Source: Acidobacteriota bacterium
GTDB lineage: Bacteria > Acidobacteriota > Blastocatellia > Pyrinomonadales > Pyrinomonadaceae
DNA: 32,649 nucleotides
NCBI GenBank assembly: GCA_019247455.1
Contig: JAFAOW010000012.1
Span: 1-32,649, forward strand
Direction: 5' to 3'
Program-made: the position numbers and the translations under genes
Shown here: positions 8,874 to 16,498 of the stretch, one piece after another
Position numbering within the stretch: the first letter of the stretch is position 1
Layout: each line of letters opens with the position of its first letter
The notes under the pieces: model-generated
What the model saw: only the letters and a program-made list of their open reading frames with translations
Told to the model about the DNA's origin: nothing
Databases searched by the model: none

Positions 8874-9990
8874 GCGAAAAAAAAAGTCGGTTAGAGTGGG
8901 GCTCGCAACCGGTTTCTACGAGGCCGCGATCGGCTCCGGCCTGCTTGGATCAGCGGGCCTGCAGACACGTCGATGGCTAGGAAATACAGCCCGACGCGCA
9001 GCGATAATCTCCGATTCGAATGTTCTGCCCTTATATGGTGAAGCGATCAGAGAGAGCTTTCGAGACGCCCGTTTCGAGACGAGCGTGGGCGCCGTCTCCG
9101 CTGGGGAACGATACAAATCGCTGAAATCGCTCGAGCAGACACTTTCGTTTTTGTCACAAAGCCGGTTATCGCGAACAGATGTGATCATTGCTCTCGGCGG
9201 AGGGGTCGTCGGTGATCTCGCGGGCCTTGCTGCGGCAGTCTACCTGCGCGGAATGCCATTCATACAAATTCCAACGACGCTGCTCGCGATGGTCGATTCG
9301 TCGGTGGGCGGCAAGACCGGAGTAAATACTAAATTCGGAAAGAATCTTGTAGGTGCATTTCATTCCCCCGCGGGCGTTGTTATCGATACGGATGTCCTCA
9401 CCACCCTGCCAAGGCGCGAAATGACTGCCGGACTTTGCGAAATGATCAAGCACGCGGCGTTGAGCGGAAAACCTTTATTTAGACAAACGAGCGCATATCT
9501 GGATCGCCGCGATGAACTAGGATCTCTGATCGCCGAGAATGTCCAATTCAAGGCGTCAATAGTGGCCGGCGACGAGCGAGAGTCAACAGCCCGACGTGAC
9601 GCACGCTCACGAAAGATCTTGAATTTGGGTCACACATTCGCTCACGCCATTGAAAAGGTAACAAGCTTCCGCCGTTTTCGACACGGTGAGGCCGTTGGCC
9701 ATGGGCTCCTTTTTGCCGCGGAATTGTCAAAATCTCTTGCAATGCTGGATGAAACGAGTGTAAACTTGTTGTACGATGTTGTGCATCGAGCGGGCAAGTT
9801 GCCGCCGCTCGACGGCATCAACAGCCAGGAGGTCTTTGACGCTTTCGCCGCTGACAAAAAGAATATTGGCGGTTCGCTGCAATGGGTGCTCCTCAAGGGC
9901 ATCGGCAAGCCAGTCATCGTCGGTCAGAACGAAATTCCCACCACTAAGATAAAATCCGTCCTAAAAGCCTTCCTGAAACAACGGGCCTGA
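8866..9990 (+). CDS. aroB: 3-dehydroquinate synthase AroB
   Basis: AroB makes 3-dehydroquinate from DAHP in the second step of the shikimate pathway, using NAD and a divalent metal. The NAD-binding GGGVVGDLAG, the PTTLLAMVDSSVGGKTGVN segment, EMIKHA and the metal-binding LNLGHTFAHAIE and HGEAVGHG motifs are all present. The 374 residues are slightly longer than usual because of a basic N-terminal tail. I place the start at the TTG at 8866, inside the end of glmM, because AGAGG lies 6 bases upstream (8855-8859). A GTG at 8896 is the alternative and would drop ten residues. It forms an operon with glmM and with the small membrane protein that follows. Confidence 0.93.
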   Translation: MDKRKKKSVRVGLATGFYEAAIGSGLLGSAGLQTRRWLGNTARRAAIISDSNVLPLYGEAIRESFRDARFETSVGAVSAGERYKSLKSLEQTLSFLSQSRLSRTDVIIALGGGVVGDLAGLAAAVYLRGMPFIQIPTTLLAMVDSSVGGKTGVNTKFGKNLVGAFHSPAGVVIDTDVLTTLPRREMTAGLCEMIKHAALSGKPLFRQTSAYLDRRDELGSLIAENVQFKASIVAGDERESTARRDARSRKILNLGHTFAHAIEKVTSFRRFRHGEAVGHGLLFAAELSKSLAMLDETSVNLLYDVVHRAGKLPPLDGINSQEVFDAFAADKKNIGGSLQWVLLKGIGKPVIVGQNEIPTTKIKSVLKAFLKQRA

Positions 9991-10010
9991 CCAGGCCGCC
10001 GGAGTACGAA

Positions 10011-10418
10011 ATGAAAAACGATCTGAAAAGCCGCGGATCCGAGCGCGGATCGGCGGGCGTCAAGCTGGTAGTTGTCGTTGTCGCCATCTTCTTACTTGCA
10101 AATGCCGGCTATAATTACGTCCCAGTCGCATATAACGCGGAAAGCCTGAAGACCGAAATGCAGACGTCAGTTCTGCAAGGATTGGCCTTGCCCGGCAGGA
10201 TGAACCCCGTTGATAACGTCAAGGCTCGCATCCAGACCGCGATGCAGCGAAACGACATTCCGGCTGATGCGATAGTCGAGGTCAAGCAAACCGGGAATTC
10301 GATGACCGCCCACGTCGCGTATCAGCAGCAGGTGAACATGCTGCCGTTCGGCCTTTACAGGTATACGTATAAGTTTGACTACACGGCTACCCCGACGGGG
10401 TTCTTGTTGAAACAGTAA
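10011..10418 (+). CDS. Small single-helix membrane protein, DUF4845-like in layout
   Basis: The 135-residue protein has a short charged N-terminus containing SAGVKL, one hydrophobic helix at about residues 17-34 (LVVVVVAIFLLANAGYNYV) and a ~95-residue domain beyond it. The layout of a GxxG-ending leader, one helix and a P-x-Y stretch followed by a small alpha/beta domain resembles DUF4845-type proteins and pilin-like N-termini, but I cannot assign it firmly. GGAG at 10001-10004 with a 6-base spacer fixes the ATG. It starts 20 bases after aroB and is probably the last gene of the glmM-aroB transcript. Its stop lies one base from the stop of the convergent radical SAM gene, with no terminator between them. 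Confidence 0.65.
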   Translation: MKNDLKSRGSERGSAGVKLVVVVVAIFLLANAGYNYVPVAYNAESLKTEMQTSVLQGLALPGRMNPVDNVKARIQTAMQRNDIPADAIVEVKQTGNSMTAHVAYQQQVNMLPFGLYRYTYKFDYTATPTGFLLKQ

Positions 10419-10419
10419 A

Positions 10420-12306
10420 TTAGTTAGCAGCGGCAAGAGCTTGCTGTACTCTTAGTGGCTGGATCTGGATCAGGCTTTCCGGCGCATCCGCCAGCCAAGT
10501 CGACGGACAAACGCCGCAAACAGTACATTTCTCTACAGCGGGACACGGAAGGCTCGAGAGTGATTCTCGGGCTTTTTCATGTTCGCTCTTGAGGAACTCA
10601 AAAGAGAGCCCACTGTCCACGATCGACCACGGGAGGAATTCGTCGTAGCTGCGATCGCGGGATGTGTGGAACGCAGGGTCAATTCCTGTTTGCATCAGAG
10701 CTTGCTTAAGGTCGCCGCCATTCCGCGCGGCGGCGTCGATCACCCGTGCGACGGTGCGATCTCCTGACGAATAAAGTGCCTGTTCGTGAGCGATCTTCGC
10801 GGACATAAAGCGGACGTCTACATTCGGTATCCTTGACAGTCCCCTGCAGACATATTTAATACGTCTCTTTAGTTGGTCCTCCGGCAGAATTGCGTTCCAC
10901 TGGAGCGGAGTGTTTGGCTTCGGTACGAAGCCGTTCAAGGACGGGATGATCTTGCCGGCACGGCCAAACCGCTTGCCCGCCAACAACATCCGATCCTTGA
11001 TACGCTCGACCAGGGTGAACATTTCGTCGAGGTCTTCCTGGGTCTCAGTCGGAAGGCCTACCATCATATAAAGCTTGACGGTTAGCATTCCGCGGTCGAA
11101 TACCGCGCCGCAAATATCGACGATCTCGTCGTTCGTTAGATTCTTGTTTATGACGCGACGGAGCCGGTCGGAGCCGGTTTCCGGCGCGACAGCGATCTGC
11201 TGATCCCTGGATTCGACAAGTGCATCAAGCAACTCGTCGGAGATCTGGTCCAGGCGAAGGCTTGAGACAGAAATGCGGTAGTCCATCGCCCGAAGCTCAC
11301 GAAGAATGGTAGATATCTCCGGATGATCACAGACGGCGGTCGACACAAGACCGATCTTATTCGTTTTCGAACGCCACTCAGCGGCCTTTGCAAGAATATC
11401 TTTCGCCGGTACGACGCGGGGTGGGTAATAGTTATAGCCTGCCCAACAGAATCTACACCCCTGCGAGCAGCCGCGGGAAATCTCAACTAGAAGCCGGTCG
11501 CCCATTTCCGCCTTTGGCGACCAGACCGACGTCGAGGGGCAAAATGTCTCCTGGTTTAGAAGGAAGTCGGCCAACTCGTCCTCACCACGCTTAAGCGCGC
11601 GCCGAAGCGTGCCTTCTTTCGGGTTTACTGAAGCGAGAGCCCTGCCGACCCGCTTTGGGACGCCCGGCTGTTTAGGCAAGTAATCGAACACTGTCCCATC
11701 CACGTTATAGATGACGTCATAAAGTGAGGGAACATAGAACCCTCGGCCGATCCGCGCGAGTGAGAGAAGGACGTCTTCTTTTGAATCATTCTCGAGGATC
11801 CCATCGATGAGCTGATAGGCCAGGATCTCCCCCTCGCCCACAGCAATAACGTCAGTGAAATCCGCTATCGGTTCGGGATTCAGGAATGAGGCCGCGCCGC
11901 CCATGATAACGAGGGGATCGTGATGAGTGCGGTCTTTTGACCAAACGGGAACGCCCGAAAGCTGAAGCATCCGCGCCATGTTGAGATAATCAGTCTCGAA
12001 TGAGATCGAGAAGGCTATCACGTCGAAATCTCGTACCCGGCTTTGAGTTTCGAGCGACATCAATGGTGAGGCGCTCCGCTCGTATTCCCTCAGCTCATGC
12101 TTGTCGGGGAGGAATACACGTTCGCAGGTAACATCCGGGAGGGAGTTGAACAACTCGTACATCGTATGGAATCCGAGATTCGCCATGCCGACCGCGTGCG
12201 TGTTGGGGTAGCAAAGCGCGATACGAAGGCCGCCATGGCCTGGTATGACATAACCCTCTTCGGCGGCGAGCTTCTCCTTATAGCTGTTGACGATGTTCTT
12301 AGTCAT
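10420..12306 (-). CDS. B12-binding-type radical SAM protein, TIGR03960 family
   Basis: The product is 628 residues from the chosen ATG. An N-terminal cobalamin-binding-like Rossmann half (RIALCYPN..., GVPVW..., IMGGAASFLNPEP) precedes a radical SAM core with the cluster motif CSQGCRFC (Cys 280, 284, 287). A C-terminal segment with a second cysteine group, CPAVEKCTVCGVCPSTW, follows. This is the arrangement of the TIGR03960 family, often found next to or fused with a DUF2344/TIGR03936 partner and RNase G, neither of which is here. The reaction is not known to me. I chose the ATG at 12306 because the longer frame to 12378 would start inside the terminator hairpin of the upstream gene. No strong ribosome site is visible. 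Confidence 0.88.
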   Translation of the reverse strand: MTKNIVNSYKEKLAAEEGYVIPGHGGLRIALCYPNTHAVGMANLGFHTMYELFNSLPDVTCERVFLPDKHELREYERSASPLMSLETQSRVRDFDVIAFSISFETDYLNMARMLQLSGVPVWSKDRTHHDPLVIMGGAASFLNPEPIADFTDVIAVGEGEILAYQLIDGILENDSKEDVLLSLARIGRGFYVPSLYDVIYNVDGTVFDYLPKQPGVPKRVGRALASVNPKEGTLRRALKRGEDELADFLLNQETFCPSTSVWSPKAEMGDRLLVEISRGCSQGCRFCWAGYNYYPPRVVPAKDILAKAAEWRSKTNKIGLVSTAVCDHPEISTILRELRAMDYRISVSSLRLDQISDELLDALVESRDQQIAVAPETGSDRLRRVINKNLTNDEIVDICGAVFDRGMLTVKLYMMVGLPTETQEDLDEMFTLVERIKDRMLLAGKRFGRAGKIIPSLNGFVPKPNTPLQWNAILPEDQLKRRIKYVCRGLSRIPNVDVRFMSAKIAHEQALYSSGDRTVARVIDAAARNGGDLKQALMQTGIDPAFHTSRDRSYDEFLPWSIVDSGLSFEFLKSEHEKARESLSSLPCPAVEKCTVCGVCPSTWLADAPESLIQIQPLRVQQALAAAN

Positions 12307-12341
12307 TAAACTGCAATCAAAAAGGCTATCAGATGGATCGA

Positions 12342-12380
12342 CAAACAAAAAGATGAGCGAACGCAGGTGCCCGCTCATCT
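12342..12380 (-). terminator. Intrinsic terminator of the VWFA-related gene
   Basis: A perfect 9-bp stem, AGATGAGCG (12351-12359) with CGCTCATCT (12372-12380), is followed on the minus strand by TTTTTGTTTG. It lies 20 bases past the stop codon of the VWFA-related gene. It also shows that the radical SAM gene begins downstream and has its own initiation signal. Confidence 0.88.
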
Positions 12381-12399
12381 CTTCGGCAAAACCTCGTGC

Positions 12400-13635
12400 T
12401 CAGCTCTTCTTCTTTTCGGGTACCTGATAGAAAGGACGGTACTGTACGACATACGTCTTCTCGTCCGTCTGTCCATCGCCGTCGACGTCGACCTTTACTT
12501 CGATCTTGTATTTCTTGCCGGGTGTGTGGTCCGCGGCTAGATCATAGGCGAGCGAATACTGACTTCTCAACATAGCGTTGATGGATTCGAGAATTCCGGG
12601 AATGTCGCCTTCGAAAGTCATCGGAAAATGCTTTCCTCCCGATTCCTTCGCGATAGTATTGAGCGTGTTCTGCGCCTGGAGCATTGAGAGCCGCCCCGGA
12701 TTGACCGATCCGAGTAGGCCATCCTGGTCGCCCAGGCGGTCCCCGTACTTCTTCATGAAATAATTACCCGTCGAGATCACGTAGATAGGCACGCCCGCTT
12801 CCTGGATGATGTTGCGTATGGTGTCGTAATTCGTCTTGCTGAAGGTGTCGAGACCGGAAGCTACGAGAATGATCGCCTTACGCTTTGCCTGCACATCAGC
12901 CATGCCGCCATAGAGGGCCGTTTCGCTCTTTGAATTCTCAAGCACCACGGAATCGGCCCTGCCCCCTACGAGGGAGAATTTAAGAGCGTCAAAAAGATTC
13001 GTCTCTGTCCACGCAGGGCTGTTGCGGAATAAAAGGTTGACGCTCTCATTCAGCCGTCGCGGATCATTCGTGAAATCCGTGATGGGCGTCGGCCGCACGT
13101 CGAACGCGACCACGGAAGCATAATCGTTAGGGGGCTTGATGAAACGTGCGAGGAAATATGCTACCGGTTTGATCGCCTCATACTGCCCGGGCTCGTACCA
13201 TCCGCCGGACGCCGAGCCGAGCGCCTGAGTAAGCTTGCTGTACTCAAGGACCATCGAGACGGTGATCGGTGATTCTGAAGCTGCGAAGCTTGTGATCTCC
13301 TGCTTAACGCCGTTCTCAAATATCTGGAAGTTCGCCTTATGGAGGTCGGTCACGATCTGACCGGTCTTTTTGTTGAAGACCACGACGTCAACGCCAACTA
13401 TGCTCGATTCGACCTTTTCTACGACGGGGTCTACTACAGCGTTCTTTTCCTCTTCGGCGCGTTTGCGCTCCTCCTCGGTCTTTGGGTCCGGCCGCTGATT
13501 TTTTTTACCCTCTCCCTGGGCCTTCTCGGTCTTCTGAGGTTTCGACTGGGCGGCTGCTAAGCCCGAAAAGATCGCGGGCACCAGCAGAAACGCCGCCAGC
13601 GTGAGACAAACGCGTGCGATACGTAAGAATTGCAT
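12400..13635 (-). CDS. Secreted VWFA-related domain protein (Acidobacterial type)
   Basis: The 411-residue protein has a signal peptide (hydrophobic core about residues 11-28, cleavage near AAAQ at 27-30) and a highly charged Lys/Glu linker to about residue 70. A region typical of the TIGR03436 family follows: VGVDVVVFNKKTG, then LHKANFQIFENGVKQEI and SPITVSMVLEYS in place of the usual metal-binding DxSxS. A long von Willebrand A-like domain follows, with VVAFDVRPTPITDF, AIILVASGLDT and GVPIYVISTG. A C-terminal beta region with YDLAADHTPGKKYKIEVKVD closes the protein. These proteins are abundant in Acidobacteriota and of unknown function. The MIDAS-type DxSxS is not intact (LEYSK), so metal-dependent binding is doubtful. 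It is monocistronic by its own terminator and divergent from the glycosylase operon. Confidence 0.88.
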   Translation of the reverse strand: MQFLRIARVCLTLAAFLLVPAIFSGLAAAQSKPQKTEKAQGEGKKNQRPDPKTEEERKRAEEEKNAVVDPVVEKVESSIVGVDVVVFNKKTGQIVTDLHKANFQIFENGVKQEITSFAASESPITVSMVLEYSKLTQALGSASGGWYEPGQYEAIKPVAYFLARFIKPPNDYASVVAFDVRPTPITDFTNDPRRLNESVNLLFRNSPAWTETNLFDALKFSLVGGRADSVVLENSKSETALYGGMADVQAKRKAIILVASGLDTFSKTNYDTIRNIIQEAGVPIYVISTGNYFMKKYGDRLGDQDGLLGSVNPGRLSMLQAQNTLNTIAKESGGKHFPMTFEGDIPGILESINAMLRSQYSLAYDLAADHTPGKKYKIEVKVDVDGDGQTDEKTYVVQYRPFYQVPEKKKS

Positions 13636-13741
13636 AGCTATAAAAGGGAAACCAAGCTTAAGCTTTTAGATACAGATTCTGGGTTTTTGGTTGGACAAAA
13701 GCAAGAAAACAGCGGGTCCGCAGCTATGTCGGCAAATTTCA

Positions 13742-13771
13742 TTGACACGCATTTCGCTTAGGGGCCAAAAT
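13742..13771 (+). promoter_or_regulatory. Possible promoter of the glycosylase operon
   Basis: A perfect TTGACA (13742-13747) is followed after 18 bases by CAAAAT (13766-13771). If it is used, transcription would begin only a few bases before the GTG at 13782, giving an almost leaderless messenger. This fits the lack of a ribosome site at a good distance. The -10 matches only 4 of 6 positions. Confidence 0.35.
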
Positions 13772-13781
13772 TGACCATAAC

Positions 13782-14444
13782 GTGCGTAAGGTCACCCCAC
13801 CCGTAACAGTCGAAAATATCAAGAAAACTCACCGTGAGCGTCGTGTAGAGATCCGACGCCGGCTTAGTGAATTTGCCGAGATCGGGGCGCGGGGGACCGA
13901 CCTGAGATTCTGGGAGGAAATGGTCTTCTGCTTCTTCACAGGAGGATGTTCGGCTCGAATGGGTATCAATTCGCTCGAAGCCGTCAGACCGGCATTGATG
14001 ACGGGAGATCTGGAAGAACTTTCAGGTCGTCTCCGCGGCGTTCATCGCTATCCGAATGCCCGGGCTCGATACATCGTTGCGTCGCGCGATTTCTTACGCG
14101 AACATTGCGACCTTAAGTTGCGTAACAAACTTACCAGCTTTGAATGTCCGATCGAGAGACGCGATTGGTTGGTCAAGGAAAAGGGCATAAAGGGGCTCGG
14201 CTATAAGGAGGCGAGTCACTACCTAAGGAATATCGGTTTCAAGGGTTACGCGATCCTCGATAAACACGTGCTGAACTGTCTCGCAGAACTGAAAATTATC
14301 TCCGACCCAAAGCCACCAAATACCAGGGCCGCGTATCTAACGATTGAAGAAAAGCTTCGTAGTCTAACTCAAACGATGGGCATCGACATGGATGAGCTTG
14401 ATCTCGTCCTATGGTCGATGAAAACCGGTGTCATTTTAAAGTAG
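13782..14444 (+). CDS. N-glycosylase/DNA lyase, Ogg2 type (8-oxoguanine repair)
   Basis: The 220-residue protein matches the Ogg2/COG1059 branch of helix-hairpin-helix glycosylases, which remove 8-oxoguanine and cut the resulting abasic site. The signature is GIKGLGYKEASHYLRN followed by GYAILDKHVLNCL; the expected catalytic lysine is K142 and the aspartate D160. This family is best known from archaea and thermophilic bacteria and is shorter than classical Ogg1. The start is a GTG with no clear Shine-Dalgarno sequence. It is the first gene of a plus-strand operon; the next gene starts 7 bases after its stop. The start could be misplaced, but the catalytic region is certain. Confidence 0.85.
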   Translation: MRKVTPPVTVENIKKTHRERRVEIRRRLSEFAEIGARGTDLRFWEEMVFCFFTGGCSARMGINSLEAVRPALMTGDLEELSGRLRGVHRYPNARARYIVASRDFLREHCDLKLRNKLTSFECPIERRDWLVKEKGIKGLGYKEASHYLRNIGFKGYAILDKHVLNCLAELKIISDPKPPNTRAAYLTIEEKLRSLTQTMGIDMDELDLVLWSMKTGVILK

Positions 14445-14450
14445 CGGAAT

Positions 14451-16031
14451 ATGTTCGGGCGTGAGTCGAATTCAAGGCTGATCGCAAAGAGGAACTGCCT
14501 CGGCAGCATCGCTGTAATACTTGTTCTCGCAGCAGGTGCATTGCAGGCGCACGCTTCGGCCGACACCGACGCGGACATTCGAAGCTTGACGAAGCGCGCC
14601 GATAAGCTGACGCGCGACGGCAATCTTGACGGCGCCGAGAAGCTGCTTCGCCAAGCGGTTGCTCTCGATAAAGACCGGACCGATACCCAACTGTCTCTCG
14701 CCCTCGTGCTCGCTAAAGAGCGAAACCTTCTTGAGGCTTACAACATTTCCTATGCGATCGCGCAAAGGGATAAGACGAACTCTCGTGCTTTCACCGTTCT
14801 TGGGCTTACGTTGCTAAATGGGGGCCGGTTCAAAGAAGCCGAGTTCATCCTTTACAATGCTCTTCGCCTTAATCGCAAGGAGCATCTCGCCTGGGCGACC
14901 GTCGCGATGCTTGATTTCTTCGAGAATCACGTTGATGACGCGCTCGCGAATATTCGCGAGGCGATCATGTACGAGCAGGACGAGCCAGATTACTTTTTCG
15001 CTCTCGGCCAGATATCGGCCCGAGCGGAAAAATATGCGGAGGCCGCGGGGGCTTACCAACAGTATCTTGACCTCTCCCGCAATCCGGATGACGATCGCCG
15101 GGCCCGCATCCGAGGGCTTGTCGACTTTTTGACCTTTCTGGGAAGCAGCAGCAATTTGTATTTGCCCGCAGCTTCGGACGAGACGGCAGTTCAGTTCGAT
15201 CTTGAAGGTAATCGCCCCGTCGTTCTTGTGCATATCAACAAGGACCAGCGGCCGCTGCGGTTCGTTCTCGATACCGGTTCAGGTATCACCGTTCTTTCCG
15301 AAGAGACCGCCAAAAGGATGAAGGTCAAGGCTGTTGCTCGCGGCGGTTATGCTCGCGGGATCGGCGGTGATGGGAAATTCGAGATCGTTTATGGTCTCTT
15401 GAAGCAGGTGGATATAGGCGATGTTGCTATTCGAAACGTTCCGATCTACATTCGCAAGTTCAACAAGGAGGCCGTAACGAACGCTGACGGGTATATAGGC
15501 CTTGCGGTGATCTCTAAATTCCTAACCACGATCGATTACGGCACCAAAACGTTTTCCTTAACACGAAAGGGAGCAGCTGCTCAGGAGTTTCAAGCGACCG
15601 CGGACGAGCTTTCATTGCCGCTTCGCATCACATCAAGCGGCTTCCTTAGCGGGGAAGTGCAGCTACAAGGTTATGACAGCCCTCTAAACTTTATTGTCGA
15701 TACAGGCGCCAGTGTCTCCGTGATATCGGACGAGGTGGCGAAAGCCGAAGGTATCAGCGCGCATCTGAATTCTGAGAAGCTTCGGGTTTTTGGGTCCGCA
15801 GGGGTCACGGACAACGTTCCCACTTATAAGCTGCCGGCAGTCACTTTTGGCAAGCACACGCGAAACGACGTCACTGCCATCGCCCTCGATCTGGGGGTCA
15901 TTAACGAAACGACGGGCTTTGAACAGGCGGGGATCCTCGGCGGCAACTTCCTCAGTAATTACAAGCTGACCTTCGATTTCCGAAATTCCAAGGTGGTCTT
16001 TACGCCCATTTCCCCCCAACATAACGAGTAG
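14451..16031 (+). CDS. Secreted TPR protein with two retropepsin-like aspartic protease domains
   Basis: The 526-residue protein has a signal peptide (core about residues 17-33, cleavage near AHA-SA at 36). TPR-like helical repeats cover about 42-215. Two aspartyl protease halves follow: the first with FVLDTGSGITVLS (Asp274) and a paired segment DGYIGLAVISKF, the second with FIVDTGASVSVIS (Asp417) and GILGGNFLSNYKLTFDF. Each has the DTG-S/A active-site triplet and the following hydrophobic-hydrophobic-Gly segment of retropepsin-like domains. In pepsin-type enzymes two such lobes form one active site, so the two domains may pair within one chain. It is likely periplasmic. It lies 7 bases after the glycosylase gene and overlaps the PIN gene by one base. 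Substrate unknown. Confidence 0.85.
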   Translation: MFGRESNSRLIAKRNCLGSIAVILVLAAGALQAHASADTDADIRSLTKRADKLTRDGNLDGAEKLLRQAVALDKDRTDTQLSLALVLAKERNLLEAYNISYAIAQRDKTNSRAFTVLGLTLLNGGRFKEAEFILYNALRLNRKEHLAWATVAMLDFFENHVDDALANIREAIMYEQDEPDYFFALGQISARAEKYAEAAGAYQQYLDLSRNPDDDRRARIRGLVDFLTFLGSSSNLYLPAASDETAVQFDLEGNRPVVLVHINKDQRPLRFVLDTGSGITVLSEETAKRMKVKAVARGGYARGIGGDGKFEIVYGLLKQVDIGDVAIRNVPIYIRKFNKEAVTNADGYIGLAVISKFLTTIDYGTKTFSLTRKGAAAQEFQATADELSLPLRITSSGFLSGEVQLQGYDSPLNFIVDTGASVSVISDEVAKAEGISAHLNSEKLRVFGSAGVTDNVPTYKLPAVTFGKHTRNDVTAIALDLGVINETTGFEQAGILGGNFLSNYKLTFDFRNSKVVFTPISPQHNE

Positions 16032-16498
16032 TGAAGCTCAGCCTTTATCTCGAGACATCAGTGGTCGGCGCGTATCTGGACAACGGCGAGCCGTTTCGGC
16101 GCGACCTAACTATCCGCTGGTGGGAACATGAACTCCACGAGTATCAGCCGTTCACGTCGGTGCTTGTACGCAGGGAACTCGAACGTGTGCAGGAACCCTA
16201 CCGCACGGGAAGCCTGAAGCTGATCGAGCCGTTGATCCAACTTGATCTATCTGAGGAAGTCGCGATACTTGCCGAGGGGTATATCGAGCGCGGCATCTTC
16301 CATAGAAAATACATCGCCGATGCGATCCATGTTGCGATAGCCGCGGTGCACAAGATCGATTATCTGGTTACCTGGAATTTCGGAAATATCGCGAACGTGC
16401 GCAAGCAGGCAAGGATACGGCTATTCAATACTGCGGCCGGATTTTTTTCTCCGGCAATAGTCACACCGGAGTTTCTTGTTCACACAGGGCCCGTCTAG
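16031..16498 (+). CDS. PIN-domain protein (VapC-like putative ribonuclease)
   Basis: The 155-residue protein starts with the PIN signature LYLETSVVGAYLD, has a central conserved glutamate region (VLVRRELERV), then ADAIHVAIAAV and VTWNFGNIANV. These are the acidic and Asn/Asp positions of the PIN nuclease fold used by VapC toxins, with Glu instead of Asp in the first motif as in many of this subgroup. VapC proteins cut tRNA or rRNA and are held in check by an antitoxin encoded next to them. No antitoxin-like ORF is present here. The GTG start overlaps the TAG stop of the protease gene (TAGTG), so translation is coupled. Its stop shares CTAG with the stop of the convergent HD-GYP gene. Confidence 0.8.
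   Translation: MKLSLYLETSVVGAYLDNGEPFRRDLTIRWWEHELHEYQPFTSVLVRRELERVQEPYRTGSLKLIEPLIQLDLSEEVAILAEGYIERGIFHRKYIADAIHVAIAAVHKIDYLVTWNFGNIANVRKQARIRLFNTAAGFFSPAIVTPEFLVHTGPV

Noticed and set aside
12307-12378. Longer N-terminus for the radical SAM protein
   Set aside because: The extension lies in the terminator hairpin and T-run of the upstream VWFA-related gene and has no family resemblance.
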